From contig BSDZ01000013.1 of NCBI GenBank assembly GCA_030268105.1, positions 1,283,001-1,347,000 of the forward strand: a stretch of 64,000 nucleotides of DNA, written 5' to 3'. A model generated the notes under the pieces. It saw only the letters and a list, made by a program, of their open reading frames with translations, was not told the DNA's origin and ran no database searches. Positions 18,636 through 35,500 of this stretch are shown one piece after another. Every line of letters begins with the position of its first letter. The first letter of the stretch is position 1. The position numbers and the translations under genes were made by a program. Source of the DNA: Volvox africanus (Eukaryota > Chlorophyta > Chlorophyceae > Chlamydomonadales > Volvocaceae).

Positions 18636-19939
18636 ATTTTTGATAACGACGAGCACGCAAGCTGGGCTGAAGGGGACGATCCTAGAACGACCTGGCCCGA
18701 GACCCGATAAACGTACAAATACCGCTAGCCAACAAGAGCCCTTGGTCAAAACATTACAACACCAATAACACTACGAAAAAGTTTGCAATTTTCGTCCTCC
18801 AAGACCGGGTCAATAATAAACGAAATGTGATACTCAAACACTTGATTACGACAGGGTGAGTTCTTGCTTGTTAACAGATATCTGTGTGATATAAATTGAA
18901 GAAGGTGACCACCGACTAGGTGTGAGAAGTACGATCAAGCACGGCAAGGGCACGGAACTTATAGTTTTAACGCTGCACCCAATAGGGCTACACCCCACTG
19001 TTCTTTTGGGGCTACCGGAACTAGATCACCAGAGTCATAGGGCATCATGTTGTATGTGTTGCTAGTGTCGTCCCTTCTTCTGGGTTGTGGGATCGTGTAC
19101 GACCAATAGATGCTAGGTACGTGTTGGCCGCTGTCTTATAATAATGGTACGATGCGTACTTCGCAGGTGGCAAGGGCTTACAGAAAACATGAAATGTACT
19201 CACATCATGTCCATAAACCACTATTCCTGCATACCCAGGAACGCGCTCCGGAAGAAGCCATACCGAGTCCAAGCCAGAGCCTCCATACCAACAAGGCGCA
19301 GGCCTTCGCAGAGGCAGCCAGATGCGACACAGCATCCGAGCATTAATGACGGTAACCAGTAACAACGCCGTCTTACCCATACGTCGGCCCGATAGTTGCT
19401 GCTACTTGCAATACACTCCGGAGCCATTGAAAACCTCACCAAAGGTCGCCCACCAAAGTACAACCCTGTAAATGAAGGACCATCCCAAGATACCCAACAA
19501 GTATCAAGTCAATTGAAATCCTTGCAAAAATGGCAAGCTTGTGAATCGCCCCCTGGGTCTACCGCAGACACGTGCATCCCGGACGGCAATGGGGTGGACT
19601 ACGACGCTTTTGACTTCCTAGAGCCGTCAATTGCTGAGGACGGGCCAGCCAAACTGCAACACTGCAAGCTTGCCTTTACGATTTGGCCCCGCTGCCACGC
19701 ACTAGGACCAAATAGGACGTTACAGACAAAATCATACATCGCTTAGTTAGGGTTATCCTCCTGGTCCTATTACTGCCTCTTGTTCACTTGCAACGTTAGA
19801 AGATCTCAATAGACCAAGTGCGAAGGAAGTCATCATTGATCCCATGCATGCACACGACACGGTATCGCCGCGCCCCTACTTGCCAGCTAGGAAATCAGCC
19901 TAAGAGCCCGGTTATTGTAGGCGTTCAACCTCCCTTTGC
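18636..19939. other. Intergenic, between two minus-strand genes
   Basis: This 1.3 kb interval holds the promoter of the zinc-knuckle gene and the 3' UTR of the dehydrogenase gene. One plus-strand frame (19396-19746, 116 codons from a non-ATG-supported start) contains an AT-hook-like GRPPKYNP. It has no splice partners I could find. I do not call it a gene. Confidence 0.5.
19720..19724 (-). terminator. TGTAA signal of the aspartate-semialdehyde dehydrogenase gene
   Basis: TTACA on the plus strand reads TGTAA on the minus strand, 216 bases past the stop codon, a normal distance for a green-algal 3' UTR. Confidence 0.5.
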
Positions 19940-23218
<3,279 letters not shown>

Positions 23219-23572
23219 GGTGATGAAGACAGACACAGGAGCCCTGATTATTAGAAAGGATGAATTGGCTGTATTGATTTGTTTTTCTTCGTAAGGTTGT
23301 GTACAACAACGAACGACTAAATTTGTGAACAACTTCCCAACCGTCAATTTGACGAAGATCAGCAACCTAACATATATTTTTAAGTTCCTAACCAGTTTAT
23401 CAGTGAAACTGGACCTGTGCGCTTCGTTTGACTATCCGCGTCCCTATCCCGGCGTTGCCTTTATTAACTTGGGAATGAGCATTCATAACGCTTCATACCT
23501 CAACTCATTATGTGGCATTAATGAAATTTGACGGCTGCAAGCTCGGTCAGGGAGCTAGGGCGAGGCAGCCTA
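23219..23572. promoter_or_regulatory. Short shared promoter interval
   Basis: 354 bases separate the start codons of the dehydrogenase gene (-) and the giant coiled-coil gene (+). Both promoters and both 5' UTRs must lie here or overlap. The left two thirds is AT-rich. No named element is visible. Confidence 0.6.
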
Positions 23573-26500
23573 ATGGCAGCTGGCACGCCTGACGAAAAGT
23601 TCCAGAAGCTGCGTGAGGAGAATGAGCGGCGTCGAAAGTGAGCTGTGTGCATAGAACTGCGACAGGGGCAAAGGGGGTGCGAGGTGGACAAACGCTTCTT
23701 CCCCGTTTGGACTATCGATTGTAACTGTAACTTTTTGTGCTACACACTGCGGGCTGCAGGAAGAAGGAGGAGGAAGATAAGCGGCGAAAACAGGAGGATG
23801 AACTGAAGGTAAGGTTTGGGAACACGGGGTGTGGGGCCGGCGCCGACTGGGTTTCTCATCCCCACGGTTTCGACCAGCCGGGCAGAACTTTCCGCAGCAT
23901 TGGCACTGGAGCCGATGACTCCATGGCGAAAAAGCACCTGGAAGGGGTGTATCACATCACCTACCCGGATATTACCACAGGCGAAAGAAGCCTTGGAGCG
24001 CAGGCGCCAAGAGAGGTTGGAGCAGGATGAACGGATGCGAAAGCCGTGGCAGCAGCCTCCTGCCCCCAAAAAGCCCATCCTGCGCAAGGGCGCCAAGCAA
24101 AAGCCCATCCAGGTGAGTTCGGAAAAATCGCAATTGTTGGGGACTTCTATGTTGAAACTTAATTGCATTAGGCTTCGGAGATGGGCAAATGGCGCCACAA
24201 ACCTCACAGAATTGAGCAGGTAACGTATGCAGCGCTCTGTGGTTGATTGCTGGTAAGCTTACGAGGGGTTGAGGTTTCCATAAACCCTTAATGGACTCAG
24301 CTCCTATAAAGACGTCGACCTTCTCCGCTCTCCAACTTCGGTTTCCCACGGCGCCTATGCAGCCCACCAGTCGTAGTCCTTTTATATCGCACATGACGCC
24401 GCCCGAATCAAAACTGCATACCCTATGGAACAATTTCCCTACGCAGCCGACCAGCAACCCGATCGACCCGTTGCGGCAGTCTCAGGCTGAGGAGAAGCGC
24501 CGTGAGTGGCGTCAGGGGCTGCAGGACTTCATTAAGCAGCAGCGGCAACAGGCGGTGTCAGCAGCCAAGGTACGAAAGCCGCGCGGGGGCTGCGTGCATA
24601 GTATCGCTGGGTGGACTACGAGTCCTTGTCGTTAAACTGGCGTGGCAAGGGACGGCTCCACGTAGGCAAACAGATAGTTCGGGGAATTGCTGCATATTCA
24701 ACCTGACCTGGGAATTGATTTCATCCCATATGTGCCAGCTTCCTTAATTGCATGAATTGCACAATCTCAAATGTACACCGTTCTCGCACACGCGCTATGG
24801 CCCCGTGTGCACTCGCCTGGTGTTGCAGGCACCTGCAGCGGCGGCGCCTGCTAGGCCAGCGGGCACGGATGGCGCGCCGGTGGTGCCATTGACCTGGGAG
24901 GAGCTGCGGATGGCGGCTGAGGCGGGCTTCGATGAGCTGCTCAGGCAGCAGGAGCTACAGGTGGGGTGCGAGTCGAAGCATGGCTGTGAGCGCGTCTAAA
25001 AGTGGCTCAAGGCGCGAATCTTTGCCCCGGTGCGGCGCAGCACACGCGGGATAGGTACATAACAGAGACCCGAACGTAGGAACCCTTGATGGTGGGTGGA
25101 TGTATGATGAGATATGTGCATCGCCGGCGTGCTTTCGCCGTAGTTAATATTTTATCCCTCGCTTCAAAAGATGCGGCCCCTAACACGCGAATCCTGACAT
25201 GTCATTGTGCACTTTTTCTGGCGGTCTTTGCGAAGGCCGAACAGTGTAGTGTGGAGGAGCCGACCGCTCGCGCTGCCCGGCACCGGTCGCCCTTCAAAAG
25301 CCCATTCCGCGGCGCGCCGGGTGAGCAAGGGCTCCATTTCGCGGTGGGAAATGGGGTGCTGGAGACGTTGGAATTTGCGTCATTCCAGTAAAACGACGAC
25401 GATGGCCCCCCATGCTCCTACGTATTTGCGTTCCGCAATCTACATAAGTACATGGGGGCATAGGGGCCGCCGTCGTTGTTATTTTCATATCACGGTGGCT
25501 CTGAACTCGCTAGTTAGCAGAATGGCCATCAAGGGCACATCACCTAATGCTGCTGTTGCTATTCCTTAAAAGGATAGTGCTCTTCGTCAGCAAGTGTGGC
25601 TAACCAATTATTAATGAACACGAAGGGTTTCATCGTTTAACTACCTGTACCTGTACCTGTGACAGGCCGGGTGACTGGCCCTAGAATCCTAACCCTACGT
25701 TGTTAGGACCGACCACTTCTACATGCGTCCGTGACCTGGGAGGAAATTTCTGCGGTGCAGCCCCTGTTGGTTGAGCACCTCCCTTTTTGCCATTTCCTGC
25801 GCAGCCCCGCCGCAGGAAACCGTCCAGGTGGCCCTCGTCCCAACGCAGCAGTACACTCCCCATGGCATGGCAGCGTCGGCATCAACCACGACATCAGGAC
25901 CGACCCATGGGTCACCGCAGCCGTCGACACGCCACTCGCCGGAACACGACATTACCACTGCCGCTGCCACAGCCGCCGCAGGCTCAACCCCCCATGGCTA
26001 CAAGTACAGCGACGCGCCAGCGTCGGCGGGCCCGTTCGCTCCAGGGCCTGCACCACCGACCGCGCCAAGTCGGCCGCTGCCTGCGTCACCGCATCCGCCG
26101 CCGCCACCGCAGCAGCAGCAGCAGCAGCAGCAACGACAGGTACAGGCAAACGATGCACCGGATTGGCGCCCCGACCAACATTCTGTCGATACAGCCACGG
26201 GTGACTCGGTCATTGAGTCTCCGCCCCCAGAGGCGGTTCTGCACCCACACTCCGTATCCAACGCACAAGCCAGAGGCAGCTGGATGGATGGCTTTGCGGG
26301 CAGGACGGGCGACGCAAACTCGGGCGATGGCGGTGGCAGCGGCAGTGGCGGAGCTGGCAGCAGCGCAGCCGGTGCAATGGGGAGCGTGGCAAGCTCTGGT
26401 GGTTTGCGTCGTGGCGTGACTTCGACGGCGCGCTACCGTGCCTCTCCCTTGGACCCGTCATTGCTAGGCCTAGCCGCACAGCCATCGGCAGTGGACACGA

Positions 26501-29500
26501 CCACTGACCCACGGGCCAGTGGTGCAAATTTCGATACCGATCGCTTCACAGATACGGGCTCGCCTCAGAGTCCCTCAGGCTCGCTTCCTCCGCTGCCGGG
26601 GCCGTATGATGTGCCCTCCCAGCAGCAAGGCCCACCGCCAGGGACGACACCACCACACAGCCTGGCCGCGCCGCAGCGAGGTCCAATGCAGCAGGCGCAG
26701 CCGGCAGCAGGGCCGACACCACGGTTGGGGATCTCGGACGATCCGTTAGAAGCTAGCCTGCAGGCGGCTGGCACACTGGCCGCGCTACAGCAGGCGGATG
26801 GGTTCCGGCTATCGTCGCCGCGACCTGCGGGGCAAAGGCCGCCGCCTTTCGGGGCGGCGCCGGGGGCACCGCCACCGTTGCCACAGCAAAGCCAACAGTT
26901 CCCGGCGGCGCCGGCAGGGTGGCCACAGAATGAATACCCCGACGGGCCGCACCTCCATGGTACGCCACCACCGCCACAGGCGCAGCCCGCCAAGCAGGAT
27001 CAGCGTCAGGCGCGCAGAGGATGGGGCATGCCAGCGCCGCCGCCGCATGGGGCTGCAGCACTACCACAACCGCCTCTGCCGCCCGCCGATCTGCAACCAC
27101 CTCCGTGGGCGCGGGATACGTCGTACTCACCCGAAGCGGCACCGCCCTCGGGCTCGGATTCACGGAGTGATCCTGACGTAGGCTCCAGGGTGGAGTCTTC
27201 GGCACTGCCTTCGGAGCTTCCACTGCCGTCGGCTGCACCGGGGCAAGTCCGGTCACCGGTGGAGTTACGGCAAAGCGTGGCTGTTGGCGACAGTGGTGGG
27301 CCCGAGATGTGGCAGCGGGATTCCATCACGGTACACCCGGTCTCCGGTGCCCCGGCCGCGGCCACGGCCAGGCATCCAAACGACGGCGACGGCGCGACGG
27401 TGGGCCTGTCGCCGCCGCCGTCGGCACTTCGTCATGGTGACGTACAGCTGCCACGACCCATGATGACGCCATCACCTCGGTCGGAAAGTGGAGGAGGAGG
27501 AGGAGGAGGAGAACCCGGGGATGGGCAGCAGCCGGGCCAGCCTCACTCCGGCGTTGGGCTGGCAAACTGGCCACAAACGCAGGGGCAGGGGCAGAGCTCC
27601 CTGATGGCTTCCGGTGCGGCTATTCGTGTGGATATGAGCGCTGACCTGGTACGCTTCTCTTCTCCCCCGGGTCCTAGCCGTACTCCGTCGGCTAACTCTG
27701 GGGGCGCGCTGGCGTCAGGCTCCTCACAGGTTGCCGACTGTGACGATAACCTGGAAGTGCTGCATCAGCAGGCCGAAACGGAACAGCAACAGCAGCGGCA
27801 CCGGCTGTCATGTGTCTCCTACGAAGGGGCCGCGCTGGCGGACTCCGCTGTGGTGAAGCCAACAAAGGAGGAGGTTCCATTGCGTCCGGCATTAAACGCT
27901 GGCAAGGACGGAGGAACACAACACACAGCGGCGTCACAACCAGGCCCGCAAACAGAACAGGCCGCGGATGCAGTGCAGGCCGCCGCAAACGCTCGACTGA
28001 CCGCGCCTGAGCCCTTAGCGCCGCTTGGGCTGCGCTTGACGGCGTCGCAGGGCGTGGCCATGCCTCATGGATCGCCCCAAGCTGTATCCTCAACCCCCTC
28101 CCAGCTCTCGTCTCAGGGTCTGTTGCCGACTCTGCCACAGGCCCCGCTGCTGCCGCCCATCGCGCCAGGGAGGCCGCTGTCCGGCTCAGCGGCTCGGCTG
28201 TCCAGCTCCGGCTATTCGGCCGTCCCGCCCGTATCCCTTCCGCCGCTCAGTCCCCAATCTACAGCAGGGGAGGGGGAAGCCGCCTCCGCGTTGGCACAGC
28301 TGCATGCCCTGCAACATCATCAGCAGCAGCAGGCGCCCTTCCGTGCGCCGTCGCCGCCGGCGTCGCCGCCGCGAAACGGTGGTACCTCCCAGCGTTTCCA
28401 ACGCCAGCACTCCGGGACGTCCTCGCTTGCCATAAGTGGGTCCATGTCAGGCGGCGGTGGTGCCTCCGCCTCCGCCGCGGGCGTACCGCCGGCACGTTCA
28501 CACTCATATGATGGACAGGGTGCTCCTTCCACCGCCGCCACGGCGACGGTGGGTTATGTTGCCGTTACAGCGGCCCCGACGTCGCCATCAACGTCTCATT
28601 TTCAGCCGGAGCATGAGCAGCTACACGCACGACAGCAGCAACAATCGCCAATCAACTCCTCCGTCTCTTCCTCGTGTCAGGGCGTGCACTCTGGTCCAAT
28701 GGTAAATAACAAGACACCGGATCCGGAGCTCGAAGGAGCTCACGGCCACCTCGTGGCAGACGTCAGGCCGTTAACGAGGAGCTCGGGTGAAGCAGCCCGA
28801 CCCGAGACGGTGGTGGCGTCGCAGCCTGGGGCGTCGCTCGCCCCTCGTGCCGCAATACCGCGAAGCTCCATAGTACAAGAGCCGCCGGTGGTGGTGGCGG
28901 AGGGGCCTAGCGAGGAGGCTGCCACGGGCTTGACTCCCTTGAACAGGAGGCCAATGGACCCCGTCCCGATCTCTCTAAATGGTCCAGCCGGCGCACCGAG
29001 GGATGAGGTTGTATTCCAGGGTGCGCGGAGAACAGCGGACACGGAGGTGGAGGTGGAGGACGGGGAGTTGGAGGGAGAATTGGAGGTGGGGACTGAGGTG
29101 GAAGAGGGACAGGCAGAAGAGGACGATGCAGATGTCATCATTGATGATGATGAAGGCGGACTAGGGCGGCGGATGGCGATACTGGAGGGATCCTCCTCCC
29201 TTGATCGACCGCCAGGAACGGCAGAAGGAAGCGTCCTGACGGGCAGTCACATTTCCGCGAGGCCGTGGTCAGGGCCTAGTAGCACGGGGCCCAGTGGCGG
29301 AAGCCGGCTGGCGGGTTCAGGGTACCAGAACTCACTCCTGGATGACTCCGTCTCAAGCTTTGATTTCCATATGCGTTCTGGCGCTGCATGTCGTCCCACT
29401 TCGGCCTCACCGTCTTCTTCGTCGCTGCCGCCGCCTTCGGCAACGGCGGCGTCGCTTCTGTACCCCGCGGCGGCTGCCGCCGCTCCAACAGGCAGCGCCA

Positions 29501-32500
29501 GCACGGCCACGACCAGCGGCCCGTCGGTGGCGGCGGTTGGGGTGCCGGTGAAGTCAAGCGGGTCGCAAGGGTCGCGTGTTGCGGAAGGGCCGCAAGACGC
29601 GACAGGGCGACAAGCATCAGCGATAGGAGACGCCGGATGGAGTAAAGGTCGTGGATCCGCTGTGACCCATGGGTCTGCCGTGGCATCCAACAAGGCTTTG
29701 CGCCGATTGCCGGCGGTATTCGGCGGCGGTGGCAATGGCGTTGCCGCCGCCGCTGCAGCGTCAAATACATTGCAAGTGCTGCAGCAACCGGCCGTCGGCA
29801 GGACCAGCAGCAGCAGCGAAATGAACATGGGCGGGGTCGACGGCGAGGGCCAGGCCTTTGTCGAGGAGCCCGTGGAGGATGGATACGGCGATGCGGTAGC
29901 GGCGGCGGGTTCAGCTAGCACGGCTGGTCCGGCAACCATAACAACGCCGCTGATGGGGGCTGCGGCGCCCTCCGATAAGCCAGATCCGGATCTCGATGCG
30001 CTGATGCGTGAAATTCAAGAGCTGTCAGCACTGCGTAAGGCCCTCAAAGCCGAGTTCGAGATCATGGGGCGAGGTGACGCTGTGGCCGGTCTGGGCACGC
30101 TGTCTGTCAACTTCGTGGCCCCGCCGGCCGTGACGGCATCTGGGGCAGTTGATGCGCCAGCTCCGGATGCAGAGGACGTCTATATCGACACGGACATCAA
30201 GCTGCAGTCGATGCCATTGCCACTGCCGCCGGTACCGCCACAACAACAGCAGCAGCAGCAACAACAACAACAACAAACACAGCTTCCACCCCCGCCCCTG
30301 CCCCCACCAGCAGCAACTCGTGCGCCGCTGCTACAGTGGAATATCCCCGGCCAGTCTGTCGTACAGGCGAAGGCGGCTAGTGCGACGGCCGCACCCACCG
30401 TACATACCCCGGCGGTAGTGGCGGTAACGTCGCCTGAGCCCGCCTCAAAGGCAAAGCCGTACACGCAGCCGCACATGGTTAAGCAGCCGCTTCTTTCACC
30501 CAACCTTCCGCCTTCCTCGACCCAACCACTGTCCGCTGCTGCTCAATGGGACATCCAAAACCAGCAACAAGTTGTTCAGCCGCAGCTACAGCAACAGCAC
30601 ACGCTGTCGCCGCAGCCGTATGCTGGGCAACCGGACCTGCTGTCCCCGCCGCTACAGCCGCAGCCACTGCCGCGGCAGCTTGTTGGAAAGGAGGCGCAGG
30701 ATCAGCTAGGCGTACCTGGGGGGCAATCGACGACGCCGCAGCTGCCGGTTCCCGTCCTGGCGGCACCGCCGCATCCGCCGTCATACATTATGCCGCCAGT
30801 GGTAGCTGCAGCATCGCCGCCGCCGCCACCAATCACACATGGACTACCAGGTCTCGCTGCTGCGGTCCCGCCCCAGTTACCGGTGCCCAGCATGGCACAG
30901 AGCCCAAGCCAGGGTCACATGCCCACTGGCAGCAAAGTTGCAACAGAGGCTAATGCGCCTCGTGTTACACGCCCTGTCGCAACCCCTGGTTCTGGTACAG
31001 CCAGCTCGGGTGAGGTGGATGCACACAGTGGCTCATTCGCCTTCTCGCCTCCACCCGGAGCTACACTGGGCAGTGTCGGCAGCATCGCCGGTGGTGTGGT
31101 CGCCGGCGGGGCCGGTCCCGAGCAGGCTGCACCAGTGGTGATTCCTGCACCACCGTCTGTGCCAGTCGCACCCGTGCTGCAATGGACAATACCCGTAAAC
31201 GGCTTTGTCGACGGCGCCACGACCGCCGCTAGGAGTATCGGTGGTGCCACTGACGCCACCAGCACTCCCGCAGCCGGTGGTCCTGGCCCCGCCGCCACGG
31301 CGTCCCCGTCAGGTCGTGCCGGTGTCAGCACGCGCAAGAATGCTGCGCCGCAGCCAAAACGCTCCCCCTCTGGTGGCGGCTACACGGCTCCAGGCAGTGC
31401 AGGTGTGTCCGTCGGTGCGTCCGTATGTACGTATGCACCTCAAGACATATGGCCTACATATACACTCTTACACTCTTACACATTGAACTCTTACACATTT
31501 ACACATTTACACATAGACCCTGAGCTAACCGTTCGCAACTGCATGAGATGGAACAGTTGTGTTGGGGGCTTCACAGCCCTGCAGTCCTGTATCATTATAT
31601 ATATTATATTATATTATATTATATTATATTATATTATATTATATTATATTATATTATATTATATTATATATTATTATATATTATTATATATTATTATATA
31701 TTATTATATTATATTATATTATATTATATTATATTATATTATATTATATTATATTATATTATATTATATTATATTATATTATATTATATTATATTATATT
31801 ATATGCGATTTGAGCGTTGCTTGCCGGCGACGGAATTCCTATCCCGTATCCAAGTACCGAATTATTAAGAAGTCAATTGAGTTCGAATGCACGGTGACCC
31901 TGCAGGTACGGACAGCCCTGGGCCTGGATCTGGATCCGGAGTTCGACGAGGCGGCGGTACGGCAGCGACTCACATGGCTGGCGATGCAACCTCAATGGGC
32001 CGTCAAGCCGTACCAATAGCGATGACGACGGCAGTGGCACCGGCGGAGCGACCCCTGATTAACGAGGGAAGCTACGCGCAGGCCGCCGTACAGGTGCGGC
32101 CACGGCACTCCTTCCAAATAGAAAGCAGGATAATAGCCTTCCTAGACCGTAACAATCTAAAAACCCTAAAAACCCTAAAACCAACCCCTAAAACCTTATT
32201 AGCTAGAAACCATTAATTGAAGTAGCTATTTTGGAGTACGCATACATGTGCGTAATTGCGTCAGTTGTCACGTGGATCACCTGTCCGCTTCGTCCTCTGG
32301 GTACGCCATCCGGAATTCTGACACGCTCAAATGCCTCCTTCTGCTCTTCCCGCTACTTCGTTCGGTAATGCCGTATATGCCGTACACAGGCCCGGGAGCG
32401 CGCAGACCGGGAGCGTGCAGCTCGAGAGGCTCTCCAAGCTGAATCCGCGGCGGCAAAGGCCGCAATCGTGCAGCGAAGCAAGTCGGATCGGGCGGCGGCC

Positions 32501-35500
32501 GGGGCGGCGTCACCCTCCCTTGCCGGATGCTCCAAAGAAGCGTCGCCGCTGGGCCCCAAGGCGCCGTCGACGATCGGGTCTTATGTACGGCATCCGTCGC
32601 CGGCGCGGGCTGGACCGGTGGCGGCAGCACCTCAGCGTAGTGGTGCTCCAGGCGACGCGAGCGGCGGCGGCAGCATTGGCACTCCGGCTTCGGAGGCAGT
32701 GGTAAGTGTTGGATGGCGCTCTTAAGTGGTTATTCAACGCTCTTATGGGCTGCGGAGGTTAGGTGCCTGTGGGAGCAGTTATTGATTTCGTGACCCTCTG
32801 GTTTGCCTGAGAAGTCTCAAATGTCTCAAATTGACACGGCACATGGCCAGCGCCACATGGCCCTGGCGTGTGCCATTTTCCAGAAAGAGGGAACGCTCAG
32901 CTGATGCGGTGCCCTCTGATCCTCAGGGGACGACGCCTGCCGCTGATGGCGTGAAGCAGGCCTGGGGCACACCTTCCAGCACGGGACGGCCTTCCCGAAT
33001 CCCAACACCACCACGTCCTCTTGCAGCTGCTGCAGCCACCGCTGCGGCACCGCCACCCCCGGCATCAACGCCGCCACGCCCAGCGCGGGAGGACTCCCTG
33101 GGAAGTGACTTCGACTTTTTGGAACGTGCTTCTGATACCTCCGACTCCGAGACTGAGTCGCCGGAGGCGTACGGAGTCTCCTCCAAGGTGTCGTCGCCAC
33201 CGCGGCCGCCGAGGCGAGAGGCCTTTGCATCGCCGGCAGCTGCCGCCGCCGCCAGCACGGCTTATCGGGAGCGCCTTGCAGAGGCTCGGCCACAGCCGCT
33301 GCGGATTCCTTCCTCTGCTGCCGCCACGCCCATGGGCGGTGCCAGCACGGCCAGCACCGTCGCTAGCCGCGCAGTGCCGACCGGCGGTCGCGGACACGGT
33401 GCTGCACGGCCTGGCGGTAAGGGGCCATCCACACCCTTCACAGCGGCGATACGGGAGCTTATGGGCCTTCCCGGTGAGTTCTATTTGGTGCGATATGCCG
33501 TACACATTGACGACGCCAACGTACGAAACAAACATTCCATGTGGCACTTTACACGGCGGTCCCTTAAGGCTCCTAGCTCGTTTGGGCCTTACGAGTTATA
33601 ACAAGTTTGCAATTCAATCCAAGATGGTTTCAAGTGACAGTTTACCGTTACGGAAGCTGGACAACGGTTTGCTGCTGAAAATATGTTGCGATATGACTAA
33701 TCTGAAGAGCTGGTACTTGCCAACCCGTCCCTCTTACGTTTAGGGCTTGTGCAAGAAGCATACGTTTCCTGGTTTGCGCGGCTGTTCTTATCATGAAGGA
33801 TTGTCCTCGGTTTTGCAGCACTTTATGTAGCACCTGTGTGGTAGGATGAGCATCCAAAACTTTGCCGAGACTGCGCGAGTGACTGACTTGTACAGCGGTC
33901 TGTAAGGCTAACAGCAGTGGCTTGGGCAAGAAACTATTGGCCCCGCTTATCACCATCGCATCTTACCTGTTATGATTACTATTATGATTATTATTTTTCT
34001 AATTTTACTACTATTTATATCATATTGAATCCCCTTGTGTTACGGAATTTTCCGTCTTCACTTTCTTCGATATTTTGGAAACCCGCAGGCTCGGCGCCCC
34101 TGGAGCAGTCCCGCGCCGCAGCGGGCAAACAACCGCAGCAGCAGGTCGGCCGGGCACAGGTCCTGCCCTCCAGGGGCCCAGCTGGGGGCCAGATGCAGGG
34201 TGCGGCTGCGGCGGGGTGTGTGGAGCCAATCCGGCTTCTCTCCGAAGAAGAAGATAAGCTGTTGGCTTCTCTGAAGCGCCTGGATGCGGATATCCTTCGC
34301 CGGGTGCGTATGTGTCTGCGTGCAGGGCCTTTTGTGTCTATGTGTCTGTTTGTCTGTTTGTCTGTCTATCTTTCTGTCTTGTCTATGTGTGCGTGCTTGG
34401 TAGCACCTCAGCCGCTAACTGTCCGTTGAAGTCAGGTGAGGTCCGCTCCGGGAATGGAACGAGGACCTAGCAAAATGAATTGCAGTTGAGCTGTGTATGT
34501 GAGATGGACTGTTGGGGTGTGTGTGTGTGTGTATGTGTATGTGTGCGTGTATTATGAAACAGCAGACGACGGGGCAACTTAACAGAGGATGGGGCGACGC
34601 TAAGCTCCCAAGGTGACAGAAACGAATGTGTGTTTGCGTTCGTTCGAAAAAAGGCATCAATCGATGGGTCGATTGATCGGGAAGATGTTGACTGGACGAC
34701 CCCACCGCTATGCGGTGACCAGCAGTGGCCGGGGGGAAGAACCTTCCGCCGCCTCTTCTGCCTGCAGCCTCCACGTCCTGACACCTCCCCGCAAACACCC
34801 TATCCCGTCATGTCCTTGCGGGCCCCTCCTCGCAGGGCCTTATGGCCGCCGGCATTATCAACGGCCCGCTGCCATCGCAGCCACCAGCGATGGCAGCGCC
34901 GGGGCCCGCAGCAGGCAAGAGCGTAAAGGTGGCCGCGCCACACCAAGGTGGGGGCAAGGGGTCGTCGCCGGCTCTGTTGACAAACTCTTTCCAGCAAGAC
35001 CAACTGCGAGAGAGCTTGGAGCGGCTGGACGTGCAACTGGGGGCGTTGAGGCGAAAGATGGAAGGTGGGTCTGCGCGTCTTCACGTCAATCTGTCTTGCG
35101 GCGGTAGGGGGTGTGGGTATTCGCACCGGCGAGTGGGGCTGTGTTATTGAGAACTTAGCCGTTAAGAACACGCCGAAGCCGAAGCCGAACTGAAGAAGCG
35201 ATGTTGCGGAAGACCGAGAAGGATCTGCCAAACGAAAACATCATAGGCAAACTTTATAATGCATGCGCGTGTGTTTTACCGGGTTGTGTAAATTTCTTTA
35301 CATGCTTGCATTTATATATATCTATATGATATGTTTATATTATATGTACGTGTGTGTATATATGTTTGCGGTATTGGTGCTGTTGGTTTGTCGCGTGCCC
35401 GCCTTGATAGCCATCGTTGTGCCAGTGCCGGTACCGGTGCCGCCGCTTCCTATCGTGGCAGCCTATCGAGGCGGTTCTGTTCGGGGATTCCTCTAACCGG

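Noticed and set aside
19380..19470. Minus-strand peptide FSMAPECIASSSNYRADVW resembling a kinase APE-DVW segment
   Set aside because: No DFG, HRD or other kinase motif on either side and the next possible exon has stops; taken as chance similarity.
19396..19746. 116-codon plus-strand frame with AT-hook-like GRPPKYNP
   Set aside because: One short basic motif, no splice partners, and it overlaps the probable 3' UTR of the dehydrogenase gene.
24287..24380. Possible extra exon SYKDVDLLRSPTSVSHGAYA in the giant gene
   Set aside because: Its phase does not match the preceding exon (phase 0) or the next one; left as intron.
29247..29939. 230-codon minus-strand frame
   Set aside because: Shadow of the GC-rich giant exon on the plus strand.
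31548..31868. YYIILYYI-type frames
   Set aside because: Translations of the (ATATT)n intron array; the flanking exons splice past it in phase.
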